A DNA stretch of 64,000 nucleotides from Theocolax elegans (taxonomy: Eukaryota > Arthropoda > Insecta > Hymenoptera > Cerocephalidae). Below are positions 34,860-45,293 of the stretch, in pieces. The translations under genes were made by a program, and so were the position numbers. The notes beneath the pieces were generated by a model. That model was not told the origin of the DNA, did no database searches, and was given only the letters and a program-made list of their open reading frames with translations. The DNA is taken from the NCBI GenBank assembly GCA_026168455.1, contig CM047431.1, positions 24,431,365 through 24,495,364 on the forward strand. The letters are read 5' to 3'. Positions within the stretch are counted from its first letter, which is position 1, and every line of letters starts with the position of its first letter.

Positions 34860-34967
34860 TTTAATCTTAACAAATTACCGTTACTCTTATTTACACAAAA
34901 AAAATTTTTGAGTTGCTTTTCGCTTTTCCCGTGCAAGGTATGCTTTACTTCAAATTATTAGGTGACT

Positions 34968-35414
34968 TTAAGAGGAGTCCGTACTAATAGCTTCACAAAT
35001 CCGCCACCCGAAAGTTTGTGAGCAGCAGTGGCGCTGCCGTCAGATAGGCTGAGTTCGTATTCGACAATAATTATGGACATTTTTGAAAATAGAGTTTTTA
35101 CCACATAAAATCAGAGTTGAGCGCCATAGCTATTGATATAATGATTAATTACATATTGCTTAGCTGATCGAAAAGTCAGTATTTTCAACGAATAGTGATA
35201 AGTACGAATCAATGCTTAGAACACATACCGAAGTCACTTCGTACTTATTACTTTTTGTCGAAAATACTGACTTTTCGAACAGCTAAGTAATATGTAATTA
35301 ATTATTACATCAACAACTATGGCGCTCAACTTTGATTTTGTGTGGTAAAAACTCTATTTTCTTTAATTGCCCATAATTAATGTCGAATACGAACTCAGTA
35401 CGGACTCCCCTTAA
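34968..35414. mobile_element. 439-bp palindromic TTAA MITE
   Basis: Flanked by TTAA at 34968-34971 and 35411-35414. The termini are GAGGAGTCCGTACT and its inverse AGTACGGACTCCCC. The arms continue as a near-perfect inverted repeat (GAGTTCGTATTCGACA outward, CTGACTTTTCGA inward). About 62 bases near the left end (roughly 34986-35047) have no partner in the right arm. TTAA duplication is the hallmark of piggyBac-type transposition. No coding. Confidence 0.85.
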
Positions 35415-35762
35415 ATAATAAAATTATTTTGCCACTAAGTTGAAGAATGAATTCTTTTCCCTTAATAATTACAAGAAAAAAAAAATTAAGCACACCTATT
35501 AGAAATTTGCTTTCCTGCCTAATATGAAAAACTTCGTTAAAGAATTATATTTTAGACAATAAATTTTAGAAACGAATCGAGAGGAAATATTGACTTTGTT
35601 AAACGCAGAGTAATTTAATTTATTATAAAACAATTAAACATGTAATATTAAACGTAAAAAGAAATTTTACAAATTGTTAATAAATTAAATTAAAAACAAG
35701 AAAAAAATTTTTTGGTAGAATTAACGATTGCTTTAACGAGTCAATTTGATTGTCTAATTGCA

Positions 35763-35800
35763 CAACGTTTCGGAGACATATTTGTCTCCATCTTCAGGTG
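35763..35800 (-). ncRNA. hammerhead ribozyme motif (PLE family B, left arm)
   Basis: On the minus strand: CTGAAGA, then stem II GGAGAC/AAATAT/GTCTCC, then GAAAC and the stem III half GTTG. This is the conserved hammerhead core (CUGANGA...GAAA). Hammerheads are known in PLE pseudo-LTRs. Activity untested. Confidence 0.65.
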
Positions 35801-36150
35801 CTAAACTTTATTAATAATAATTACTAATATTGAATACATAATGGTCAAAAACAAAAAGATTTTTACCTTAACATTACACAATGCGTTTATCAACTTGTCA
35901 TTAATTCACCCTGTCATTTTGTATCTATAATTAATTACTATCTTATAATATTAATTGTATCTATAATTAATTATTCATTCTTGTTGCTATAATAAATAAT
36001 TAATAATTTATTGTAATTAATTATAGATACAAAATGACAGGGTGAATTAATGACAAGTTGATAAACGCATTGTGTAATGTTAAGGTAAAAATCTTTTTGT
36101 TGTTGACCATTATGTATTCAATATTAGTAATTATTATTAATAAAGTTTAG

Positions 36151-36188
36151 CACCTGAAGATGGAGACAAATATGTCTCCGAAACGTTG
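36151..36188 (+). ncRNA. hammerhead ribozyme motif (PLE family B, right arm)
   Basis: The mirror copy of the motif at 35763-35800 on the plus strand: CTGAAGA, a 6-bp stem GGAGAC/GTCTCC, and GAAACGTTG. Its core is unchanged from the left-arm copy. Confidence 0.65.
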
Positions 36189-36243
36189 TGCAATTAGACA
36201 ATCAAATTGACTCGTTAAAGCAATCGTTAATTCTACCAAAAAA

Positions 36244-37079
36244 TACAACTCACGAGTGTGAAATACAATACAAGAAAAAAATTGTTTAAATTCGGCTAAA
36301 TACGAAAAAATCGTATTTACTCCGGCTCTCGGTCACCAACGCATGCTGAATATATTATAAAATAAATAAATAAATAATTAAATAAATAGATAAATAAATA
36401 TAAATATATTCCTAAACAACTGAATTTGTACGCCGCTGTGACCTCTTACAATCGCAATGTTACAAAAAAAATAATACAATTTTTATTGTAACGCGAGAGC
36501 CGGTCCGCGTTGTCAAAAATATAAATTTAACAAGCAACCATCAAAAATAAAAATTTTACCCTTGCATAGGTGTTACAATTTTTATTAAGTCGGAAAATTA
36601 AATAACGCCGATTTTCCGACTAACCTACTCGAAATTAGGGACTCGGTATGTAAATTGCGGACCTCAAAGCGAAACGATCTATTTTTCAATTTTAAAATTC
36701 AAATTTACTATTATTTACGTGTAATTAATTAAAAAAAATTATTATTACCGACCTCGGATTTCTTTTAACCAAACTAAACAACAATAAAGGAAAATCCGGT
36801 TCAAACTTATAAATTATTGTCTGAATACAATAATTTAAAGGTTAGAATTAATCGCAAACCGATTAATCTAACTGCCAGTAATAACAAATATAATTAACGT
36901 AACTAATATATAATAAATAATTACATGTATAATCCACACGTACTGAGAAAATTAAATTTAAAGTAATTGATCGCAAGCAAATCAATTAAATTAAATTAGA
37001 TTCACTTCCGTTTATAATAAAATCCTATATTATTTGGGCACCTACGTAGGCGCAGCTCGTTTTACAAAAAAAACGCAAT
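36244..37079 (-). other. rest of the Gypsy-3 leader
   Basis: AT-rich, no coding. A tandem AAATAAATAA run lies at about 36360-36410. Nothing else is recognised. Confidence 0.5.
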
Positions 37080-37172
37080 CTAAAAATTTACGTTATGCGC
37101 CATGTCGGCGCAATCTAGAAATTAACGTTGGGCATCATATAAGCCCAATCTATTAATTTACGTTGGGCGCCA
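37080..37172 (-). repeat. tandem tRNA-Lys primer-site repeats, Gypsy-3
   Basis: Three ~33-base units, each holding a version of the tRNA-Lys complement. The proximal site, on the minus strand from 37172, is TGGCGCCCAACGT and directly abuts the LTR end ...CTGTTACA. Two decayed copies follow (ATGATGCCCAACGT, ATGGCGCATAACGT). The first is the functional-looking primer-binding site. Confidence 0.75.
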
Positions 37173-37712
37173 TGTAACAGTTTGGCTGCCGCACGGATGT
37201 TTATTTTATTATCGCGGCTGGTCAGCGGTACGGTTAAATTTACCGTATTTAAATAAACACATTTTTCCCGCATTGCAGCGGCGGTTACCTGCCCGCTCTC
37301 TCTAACTCTCGCTGCGGTGTAGGACGAATTGTCCGTTCGCCCGTGCACCGAGATTGTGTGACTGCAAGTTGATTAACGGTGTTGCATCACTCACTGCAAA
37401 TGCAGGGTCGGCCTGCAGTCCAAATACGTAGGCGAGAATCACGGTAAAACACAACGCGGCAAAGCTGAATACGGGACGCGGGGGGATCACACCTGTCGCG
37501 TAACAAGGCGGCTATATCTCTTCTAAGCGCGTGCGAATCTCTCTCACCTATGTAATCCGGTGCGCGCGCGAAGTCGATCTCGCCCGCGTAGCCATGACGA
37601 ACCGAGCCGAGCCGAATCTCGCCGGCCCGAGCCGATGCGAACATTACGATACTGTTTGCTCGTGTTGCCCGAATTCGTCAAACGATAAGGTAAACAATAC
37701 CTTACCGTTACA
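37173..37712 (-). mobile_element. 5' LTR of Gypsy-3
   Basis: 540 bases; the minus strand begins TGTAACGGTAAGG at 37712 and ends CTGTTACA at 37173, immediately before the tRNA-Lys site. TG...CA ends and correct position define it. It is GC-rich (37500-37660). No second copy is in the window. Confidence 0.75.
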
Positions 37713-38720
37713 ATCTTTACATAACTGTTTATCGCTAGTTTTTATTTATTTTGTCACTTATTGCTCTTATTAGGTTGTGTTTTCTCTTTATATATTTTTT
37801 ATTAGTAATGAATTTTTGTTTATCACATATATTGATCTGGATAGCAAATGTCATTGATTCCTTTATTATTAACATTTTTCTTATTGCCCGATTTCCATTA
37901 AGGATTCCTTTATTCTTTACGCACTTGTGACTTTTACAGTAACGGAAGAAAAAGAAATTTATTTATTTAATTAAGATAAAACGACGAATTTATGTTATTT
38001 TATGCTTCTTTTAATTAAAAGTAGGTGTGAGAGGATAAAAAAGAAAAAAGAAAAAAAAACTATTTATTCTATTTAACCAAGGTAGTGTAAGGTGTATAGT
38101 GAATGTTGCTGAGTCGAAGTATTTGTTTATCTAATTTCTCGTGGTTGCGTGTATCTGTTGCTGGGAGTTTTATTCATTTAGTATATGCTTTGCTTTCGAT
38201 CATTTGTCAAATTCCTTTTTTTTCTACTCCCTGTTTCTATATTGTTTTATATTCATATATATATATATATATATTTAGCGTGTTGTTTAGTAATTTTTGA
38301 ATTTTGTGGATGTATATTTTCTTGAAGGGTAAGAAAAAATAAAGAAAAGGTACGTATATTTTATTTAAATATGTATTGTCACGTATTGCAAAAATAAAAG
38401 TTCTCAATTTTCATAAAAGTCTAGTCTTTTATAAATCAGAAAAGTGAATCGTATTTTAAATAAATTAAACAATATAGATTTATAAATATAAGAAACGTAA
38501 AATATATTTAATCAAGAAAAAAAAATATATAATAGGATCAAAAGTCGACTAATTTGGAAAGTTATGGTGACAAGTAGTGTTGATTTCCTATGCCTTGTTT
38601 TAAGCTATTTTAACACAATTCACTACATGCTTTACAAACATAATACTATATATAAAAGCCATACTTTCATGTAATGTACACTAAAATTCGAATTTCCATC
38701 TAATTGATTCATAAATTATA
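37713..38720. other. AT-rich DNA between Gypsy-3 and a small MITE
   Basis: No gene or repeat recognised apart from a short (TA)n run near 38258-38273 and purine-rich patches near 38040. Confidence 0.5.
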
Positions 38721-38881
38721 CTGTTCCAAAATATGTACATTATTTTCTCCTGCCTATAAGCACGGTTGCCAGATGGCGATTTTTTCTCTTTGTTGCTCTT
38801 GTTTAATAAACATCAATATAAGTAAGACAGTAAAGGAAAAAAATCGCCAACTAGTCACTCTGTCTATAAGTATTGGAACAG
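38721..38881. mobile_element. small mariner-like MITE
   Basis: CTGTTCCAA at the left and its inverse TTGGAACAG at the right, with a second inner inverted pair (GATGGCGATTTTTTCTCTTT / AAAGGAAAAAAATCGCCAAC). TA dinucleotides lie next to both ends. The total is about 160 bases and there is no coding. Family assignment is tentative. Confidence 0.5.
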
Positions 38882-39151
38882 CAATAAAAAAATGTTTCAT
38901 AATTGGTGCATAATTCTATATTTTGTCCGTTTCGTGAAATACTTTTAATTTTAAGATATTTTATATTTATTTATATTTTTTTGTCTAACTGTTAGTTTTA
39001 ATTAACTAATAACTATTTTAATATTTTACATCATCTTCGATAAAATTCTAACCAACAAAATCATTTTGCATGTTCCAACTTACGCACTAATTCATATTAT
39101 CGTTTTTTTTTTCATATTTAATAATTCGAGTCAACATAAGCATAAAAAAAA
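38882..39151. other. AT-rich DNA at the 3' end of Gypsy-4
   Basis: No coding, LTR or polypurine tract can be recognised, so the 3' end of Gypsy-4 is missing. Confidence 0.5.
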
Positions 39152-40138
39152 TTAATAAAAAAAAATATTAGTATATCCTAGGGTATTATCTGCGGTACTC
39201 ACCTTCACCCTATAGGTACTCATCGTAAGTAAGTAGGTGTTCTTTAGACGGAAAACTTGACGGTATTCGAGCCTTACATCAAATATAATTTCGTGCGGAG
39301 AATAACCGTTAGCTTCGTGTACATGTGTATTGTAGGAATGCTGGGCTAATGGTAGGAGCTCATCCCATTCCCTGTGTTTTTCCAAATATATCTTAAGGTA
39401 CTCGTTTAACGTGTGATGCATTCGTTCAATTCCACCCTGAGACTGTGGCTGGTAGGCAGTCGTGCAGAATTTATTCATTTTAAAAAATTCAGCGATCTCT
39501 TCAAGCAGTTTATTTTGGAAATGGGCACCTTGGTCGGTAATGATCATAACTAGAGATACGAAATAATAAATTAACCTATCAATGACTGCTCGCGCTACTT
39601 CGTGTGATGTGGTCTGTTTTACGGCTACTAATATACAGTATTTGCTGAGATTATCTTGTATGGTAAGTATATATTGGTTAGCTGCCGTTGGAGGTTCTTT
39701 AGGACCTACGACATCCATTGACCATTTAGCAAATGGTTTTGAGGTTGTACCCATGATCAGCATTGGTAAGCGGGTTTTCGCTCTTACTAATTTATCGGTT
39801 TGACAATTTGGGCAACCGCATACGTATTAACGTACATCCGCTTGCATATTGCTCCAGTAATATTCCGGAGAGAGTTTTGCATAAGTTTTTGTTATCCCCT
39901 TGTGGCCACCCAGTGATGATTCGTGATACTCTTGTATCGGTCGGTAGCGGTCTTCTACTTTGGGCACTGGTAAGTGTTTTTGAAGAATACTATAGTAATA
40001 TCGCTGCCGCGGAATTGTTTATTACATGTTTCAATAAAATAGTTCCATTCTGTAAGATACAGAATTGCGAGGTCTCTGATAATCCCTACTGACTTGATCT
40101 TATATTTTTGTAGTAATGTTATCAAGGATTTTATATAT
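39152..40138 (-). pseudogene. Gypsy-4 integrase
   Basis: HHCC finger (EYHESSLGGHKGITKTY...CPNCQ, about 39960-39800), broken by a TAA near 39830. The DDE core has D in KWSMDVVGP, D in ITDQGAHFQN and E in GGIERMHHTLNEYLK (the usual SNGALERTH context is altered). The frame ends near 39180 in AT-rich sequence before a C-terminal domain can be seen. The whole zinc finger lies upstream of the first ATG of the open frame, so it is only visible by reading through the stop. Confidence 0.8.
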
Positions 40139-40652
40139 TGTGACGGAAATCGTCACACAACTATTCGCGGCAGACAAAGCATTTAAATTCATTTTAATTG
40201 TAAGTCGTCGGAGCTTTTGGTATGTCAAGGCCAACTGAAGACATTTGTTTACTTTTACAAATATGTACAATTACGCGCGCAAAAGTACGTATGGATGAGA
40301 GTGCGAGAGAGTGTGTGTGTGAGTTTCCCACTCTCATCCCTTTTTCGAAAAATTCGGTAATTGCCGAGTTAGTACGTCCCGATCCGCCGTTCAAGGCGGA
40401 CAAATATATCCGGTGCCGCGTGATTTAGAGTACGGCTACGAAAAGGCGCGTGAGGCGCAAACAAAGCCATCGGTTATCAACCCGGATCGTTCTCGTGAGT
40501 GAGCCGCGAGTGACCTGGTGTGTGACAAGGACGGGAAGCGTGTGTGAATGTGGACGCGGTCCGCGAGACACTCGCCACGGCACAGGGCCGCCTTTCAACA
40601 CCGCAGCCGACGTCGGTCCTCCGTTGCCCAGGAGGACACAGGGACACGGATC
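40139..40652 (+). mobile_element. partial LTR of the Gypsy-1 family inserted in Gypsy-4
   Basis: Starts TGTGACGGAAATCGTCACAC and follows the Gypsy-1 LTR (minus strand of 1177 downwards) for about 514 bases, ending near ACACGGATCGG, roughly halfway through the LTR. Conserved marks include TCGGAGC-TTTGGTATGTCAA, the GAGAGTGTGTGTG patch, CTCATCCCTTTTTCG and GCGCGTGAGGCGCAAA. Substantial divergence shows it is older than, or from a different subfamily to, the copy at 137-1177. The 3' half is missing. Confidence 0.85.
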
Positions 40653-40687
40653 GGTTTCTAAGAAAAAATCAGTTGTCAATCCATATA

Positions 40688-42611
40688 TTAAGTTTTCTTT
40701 GTGAGAAAAGGATGTTCGTCTAGACTTTGTACCGAGTAGAAAGGGTCTGTAATATTTATGTTATTTACCCATGGGGGTGTTATATCAGCTGGTCTTGCTT
40801 CAGCTACCAGATAGCGATTCATTATTTCTCGCTTTTTGGGAGTAGGCGTGGGGGTCTTAGGGCTGGTGTCTATATTTTCAAGTAGTAACTCTTGAACACT
40901 TTTACCTGTTATTTCTGCCATGGCCCTATTAAATTCGTCGATATTATCTCGACTCGTTGCTATAGTAGTATTATCTTGAAAAACTTTATATAGCGTAATA
41001 AGTGTAAGTGAATAAAACGTGGGTCGTCATTAGTTTTGCAGTAAAAATAATCAATTCTATCTCCTTCGTGATAATGGATACAAATGTGTACGTTAAAGTG
41101 TCCGGATAAAATATACGCGCAATCAATATCGGCGTATTCTGTATCAAATGTTAAAATTTTTCATGCTTCCAGCAGATCATCGCACTTCTCCAATTCTATA
41201 CTATTGAATAGGTTGTCACGAGTGGACACGTCAAGTTTTAGTGTCTTAATAATAGAGTAGAAGAAACAGTTTCCAGGTATTTCAGATTGGATGTTGGTAT
41301 CACGAACCTTGGGTAGTTCCGGCTGAGCGCATTGGTTATGCTGTATGTAAACATAAAATTTGGCTGCCAATACATCTAAACAAGTTTCATCTAGTTCGTC
41401 CGGGTAATAATTCCATTTCATAATCGATGTCCTCTACGAACATGGGGCCTATAGGTGCGGATTCTTCTCAGGTTTCACTCTGTGTATTCATTCAACGTCT
41501 TCGTCAATCGGAGTGATGAGGTAATATTCCGCGCGAGGTGCGAAGTCTAATGATTTTGGGGTCTTGTCTGTTTCGGAAAGATTTTGCGCGGGTTGCATTA
41601 CCGGAGTTTCGGTATTATTAATGTTTGTTTCGTTGATTTCCCTAGCTCAGTGGTTTTGACGTTTGGTAATGCTAAATTATCTTCCGTATTTTCCCAAATA
41701 TCTATACGTATACCAGGCTTCCCTTGTTTGTTCTGTTCTTGTAGTTCCACCGATAACTTCATCTTATCACCCGTATTTTCCTACAACAATTTTTCTTCAA
41801 GACCTTCTAATGTTGAGTATGCATTGGTTGAACTGGTTTCCTGTTGACATTTTGTGTTACCTGTTTGCGTGAAGATTCTTGGGATAAAGTTGTTCGTGGT
41901 CTCGCGTGGGAAATCACACTCTGAATTGTTTTTTGATTTTTCTCCTAATGTTGCTGATATTTGTTCTTAATCTGCAGGTTCTTTTATCGTGGGCGTCGTC
42001 TTTTCGGCTTCAAATAAGGCTTGTAACATATTTATTTTTTCAAGTCGGTCTTCGGATAAGAGTTGAAATTTCTTAAGTCATATCTTTTTCAGGTTTACAT
42101 TTGTTAAGATACATTCAAATTCTATAGTTTCATAATAGTCGTACTTGAAGATGTTCGACTCTATTTTTGATTCGGTCAGCCATCTTATGGGTATTTTTTG
42201 CGTTGGGTATCATTTTTTCTTGTTTGGTTACGTCATTTGCTACTTGGTGTTTGGAAAAGTCGTTTATCAATTCATCCTGAGATAATGATCTAATGCTCGA
42301 GATCTCATCTTGACTGGTTTCATGCTTACTTGGTGTATTCGTTAAATTTTCTTTAAATATTTGCTTTTGGGGTTTTAGTGTATGTTCGTGTATTCGCTTT
42401 TTGCGTAACTTGTTTATAATTTCTTGTTTGGAATGTCGGCGTACTTATTGCTTGAATCTTAGATTTCATGTTTTCTTTTTTCCGCATGTAAGGCAATCGT
42501 TTATATAGTTCCGTTTGACTTAATAATATAGGTTCACTGACGGGGTGTTCTATGTTGACCAGGATTCTAGTGCAAATTGGACATACTTGCTAAATGCTAA
42601 ATCTACATTGT
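40688..42611 (-). pseudogene. Gypsy-4 linker between RNase H and integrase, decayed
   Basis: Minus-strand reading shows hydrophilic, protein-like segments in several frames: KHETSQDEISSIRSLSQDEL (about 42310), an OTU-like region at 40965-41421 (listed separately), and MAEITGKSVQELLLENIDTS with a PTPTPKK tract (40921-40688). Stops and frameshifts are frequent. Its length (1.9 kb) is far beyond the usual gypsy tether between RNase H and integrase, so it probably held one or more extra domains. Confidence 0.5.
40965..41421 (-). pseudogene. OTU-like cysteine protease segment in Gypsy-4 pol
   Basis: From 41421: ...RDTNIQSEIPGNCFFYSIIK, which resembles the catalytic-cysteine box of OTU proteases (DGNCLFRAI-type). 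A TGA at 41161-41163 follows CDDLLEA. In the same frame the sequence continues TEYADIDCAYILSGHFNVHI, CIHYHEGDRIDYFYC and RFIHLHLLRY, matching the order and spacing of the later OTU strands. A clear final His-Tyr-Asp motif is not seen, so the catalytic histidine is uncertain. OTU proteins cleave ubiquitin chains. Assignment is by pattern only, with no database search. Confidence 0.4.
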
Positions 42612-43089
42612 TTAGTCGTCTCCCTGTATTTCTTCTAGCGCGTGGTATTTTATGTTCCTTCCTGATTCCGATGATTTACCCCGATAGCGTTTCGAGAATT
42701 TGCCGACATTGAATAATACCTTTGCATGTATAATTGGTGAGTCCGGATTTTCTTCAGCTTCCTGTCTGTCGGCCAGTTCATATATTTCTACCTTCGAACG
42801 TTCTGGATTTTCTTCGTCTTCTAGGAGTACCGGATTGCGAGATAATACATCGGCGTTACTGTTCCGAGGGCCAAGCCGATATACAATGGTAAAATCACAT
42901 TCTCTTAGTTCTGCTTTTATTCTGTTAAATCTCAAATCAGGTTTCTTCGTGTTATGGAAATGTTTAAGAGGTTCGTGGTCTGTCACCACTGTGAAATTCT
43001 TCCCATAAAGATAAGGTTGAAACTGATCTTTTGCGAATACGATCGCTAATAACACTCGATCATAGATGGAATATCAAAGCTCGGGTCCC
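42612..43089 (-). pseudogene. Gypsy-4 RNase H, C-terminal half
   Basis: Reads YSIYDRVLLAIVFAKDQFQPYLYG, then FTVVTDHEPLKHF and YRLGPRNSNADVLSR, the later RNase H motifs of gypsy pol. The N-terminal half (TIDASDYTIGAILSQ) is 4.3 kb away at 47.5 kb, beyond a TTAA element. A TGA lies just inside the junction (GPEL-stop-YSIYD). After LSR a charged tail runs to a stop at 42612. Confidence 0.85.
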
Positions 43090-43205
43090 TTAAGGGGATG
43101 CCATACCTGAATTAAATCCTACTATGCCGACACCTGTATATTACACGCACTATTTCTTCTATTACTATTATCTAATACAATAACAACCTATAAACGCAGT
43201 GGAGG

Positions 43206-44262
43206 CATATTTGTAATACATATATTAAATAAATTATAAGTACAAAAGTTTGAATTGTGCTAAAATGTGCTTATAATTTGAAAAATACGATCTCAAACAT
43301 AACCTCTTTTAGTTAACAGGCAACAACGATTTAATTGAATTTTGTAAAAACTGGATAGATTTCTAACAAATTCAGTGCAGACGCACAATTTCACGATATT
43401 GATAAATGTTGGAACACTAAAAAAAACAGTCAAAAGTGCACGACGAAGAAATAAATTGAAAAATACGACTGATACAAAGACGTTGGGAAGCTGGTACTAG
43501 ATATTTGTGATGGAAATAAATATAGATTGCAATTACAAGCATCAAGAAACAAACTAGAGGCAACATTTTACATTATCTTAGAATCATTTTTCAGTAAAAA
43601 CTAGAGGAATACATAATCAATTGAAAAATTAATTGAAAAATAAAAAAGATATTCATACTTTCTAAAAATGTGTAATTTAGCAGACTGAAGAGTAAGAAAA
43701 AGTTTAGCTACGTAGTTTGAAAATCCACCAGTAGGTGGCGATGCTAAGCGTTTCCAGCTATGTCTTATTTCATTCGTGGTGGAATAGGCGACGGATTATA
43801 TAGGAGGTCCGTGCACGATCGGGCCGTTTGCCGCACGCACATCGTAACTTCAAATACATTGTACTGTACCGACACTGAATGTTGGGTGCATTATTTGTTT
43901 AATTCCAATTACTTAACATAATGACAGCTACAAAACGGGATAGAGGAACATTTTTAATATAGATTTAAAGTGTATAACAAGTACAAAAGTTGAATTTATG
44001 ATATAATATCGTTAAAATTTGAAAAATTCGAGATGAAACATAACCTCTCATTGTCAACAGGCAACAACGATTTAATTTAATATTGTAAAAACTGGACTGT
44101 GTCCTAAGATATGCGGTGCAGATACATAAGTTCACGATATTGGTAAAAGTAGGAATACTAAAAAAGCAGACAAAAGTGCACGACAAAAAATTAAAAGAAA
44201 AATACGATGAATACTAAGACGGTAGAAAGCTTGTATCATATATTAGGGATGGAAATAAACGT
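43206..44262. repeat. direct duplication of ~300 bp, ~740 bp apart
   Basis: 43240-43530 and 43985-44262 share ATTTGAAAAAT.CGA, AACAGGCAACAACGATTTAA, AAAAGTGCACGACRAA and GGAAGCTGGTA/GAAAGCTTGTA in the same order and spacing, diverged by roughly a fifth. 43550-43960 between them is unique. Non-coding. Confidence 0.7.
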
Positions 44263-44489
44263 TTCTCCGTTATGCGTCAGTTCTAAAAAAGAATGTGCTG
44301 CCACTTTTATCACTTTTATTTAAAGTACCGTATTTTGTTGGTATTTTTATGTCAATTCGGATAGTTTAACGTTGGCTATATAGTAACTCAAAATTTCAAA
44401 ATTAATATCAATCAGGACAAAATGATAGTAAGAAAATAAAAATCGATTCCACTCCATAACATTGTGCAGCAATTAGTAATAATTTAATA

Positions 44490-45290
44490 GCTAGCTCAGT
44501 GACGCGCCGAGCGTGTCTCGCCTCGCAGGTTATCCACGACAATAATCAATCGCTGAAGTCTTCCAAGAAAAAGTATTTTTTGTGTATATATTACTAAAGA
44601 TAATTTTCGGTTTACCTTCACAAACACTGCTGTAAAAAAAATGTAAAATTTGTTACAATATATTATGTGTTTGCTTATAACATATCGGTGGATATCTTCG
44701 AGTCGAGACACTCTCGGCGCGTCGTTCAGATTGTGTCGCCTCGTAGATATCCATCGAGAACTAAAAAGCAGCCACCCGAGAAAAAGTATTTTTTGTGCAT
44801 ATAAAATAGTAACAATAATATTCGGTTTACCTTCGCAAACACTCCTATAAAAAAAAGTAAAAATTGATACAATATATTATGTGTCTGCTTATAACATATC
44901 GGTGGGTATCTACGAGGCGAGACACTATCGGCGCGTCGTTCAGATTGTCTCGCCTCGTAGATATCCATCGAGAACTAAAATGCGGCCATCCGGGAAAAAG
45001 TATTTTTTGTGTATATATTACTAAAGATAATTTTCGGTTTACCTATACAAACACTGCTATAAAAAAAATATAAAATTATTTATAATATATTATGTGTTTA
45101 CTTTTTAGTTCTCGATGGATATCTGCAAGGCGAGACAATCTGAACGACGCGCCGAGTGTGTCTCTATCACTCGCAGGTTCTTCGAGAGTAGATTTTATTA
45201 ACCGCTGAAGCCTGCCGAGAAAAAGACGTTCATTTTTTTAATACAAATAGTTTTCTATTCAGCTACAAAAACATTGTTATAAAATAAATT
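44490..45290. repeat. ~217-bp repeat units with inverted members
   Basis: Units at about 44640-44855 and 44857-45070 share ATATCGGTGG.TATC, GGCGCGTCGTTCAGATTGT, CTCGTAGATATCCATCGAGA, GGAAAAAGTATTTTTTGTG and TTCGGTTTACCT. Partial units at 44490-44640 and 45095-45290 carry the CGACGCGCCGAG.GTGTCTC core in the opposite orientation. Non-coding. Confidence 0.75.
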
Positions 45291-45293
45291 TAA

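Larger units (their letters stand above)
35708..36243. mobile_element. PLE pseudo-LTR palindrome in the Gypsy-3 leader
   Basis: Two near-perfect inverted arms of ~235 bases begin TTTTTTGGTAGAATTAACG and its inverse, with a ~70-base centre. The same sequence occurs at 52080-52330 next to a PLE endonuclease remnant, so this is a head-to-head pair of PLE 3'-end (pseudo-LTR) pieces. Each arm contains a hammerhead motif. PLE homology continues a little past 36243 (AAATACAACTCACGAGTGTG). Confidence 0.75.
29722..37712 (-). mobile_element. Gypsy-3, degraded LTR retrotransposon
   Basis: A minus-strand gypsy with 5' LTR (37173-37712), tRNA-Lys primer site, a leader invaded by two other repeats, and gag, protease, RT, RNase H and integrase in order. 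Many frameshifts and stops are present. No 3' LTR or polypurine tract is found beyond the integrase end near 29.72 kb, so the 3' side is truncated. Confidence 0.85.
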
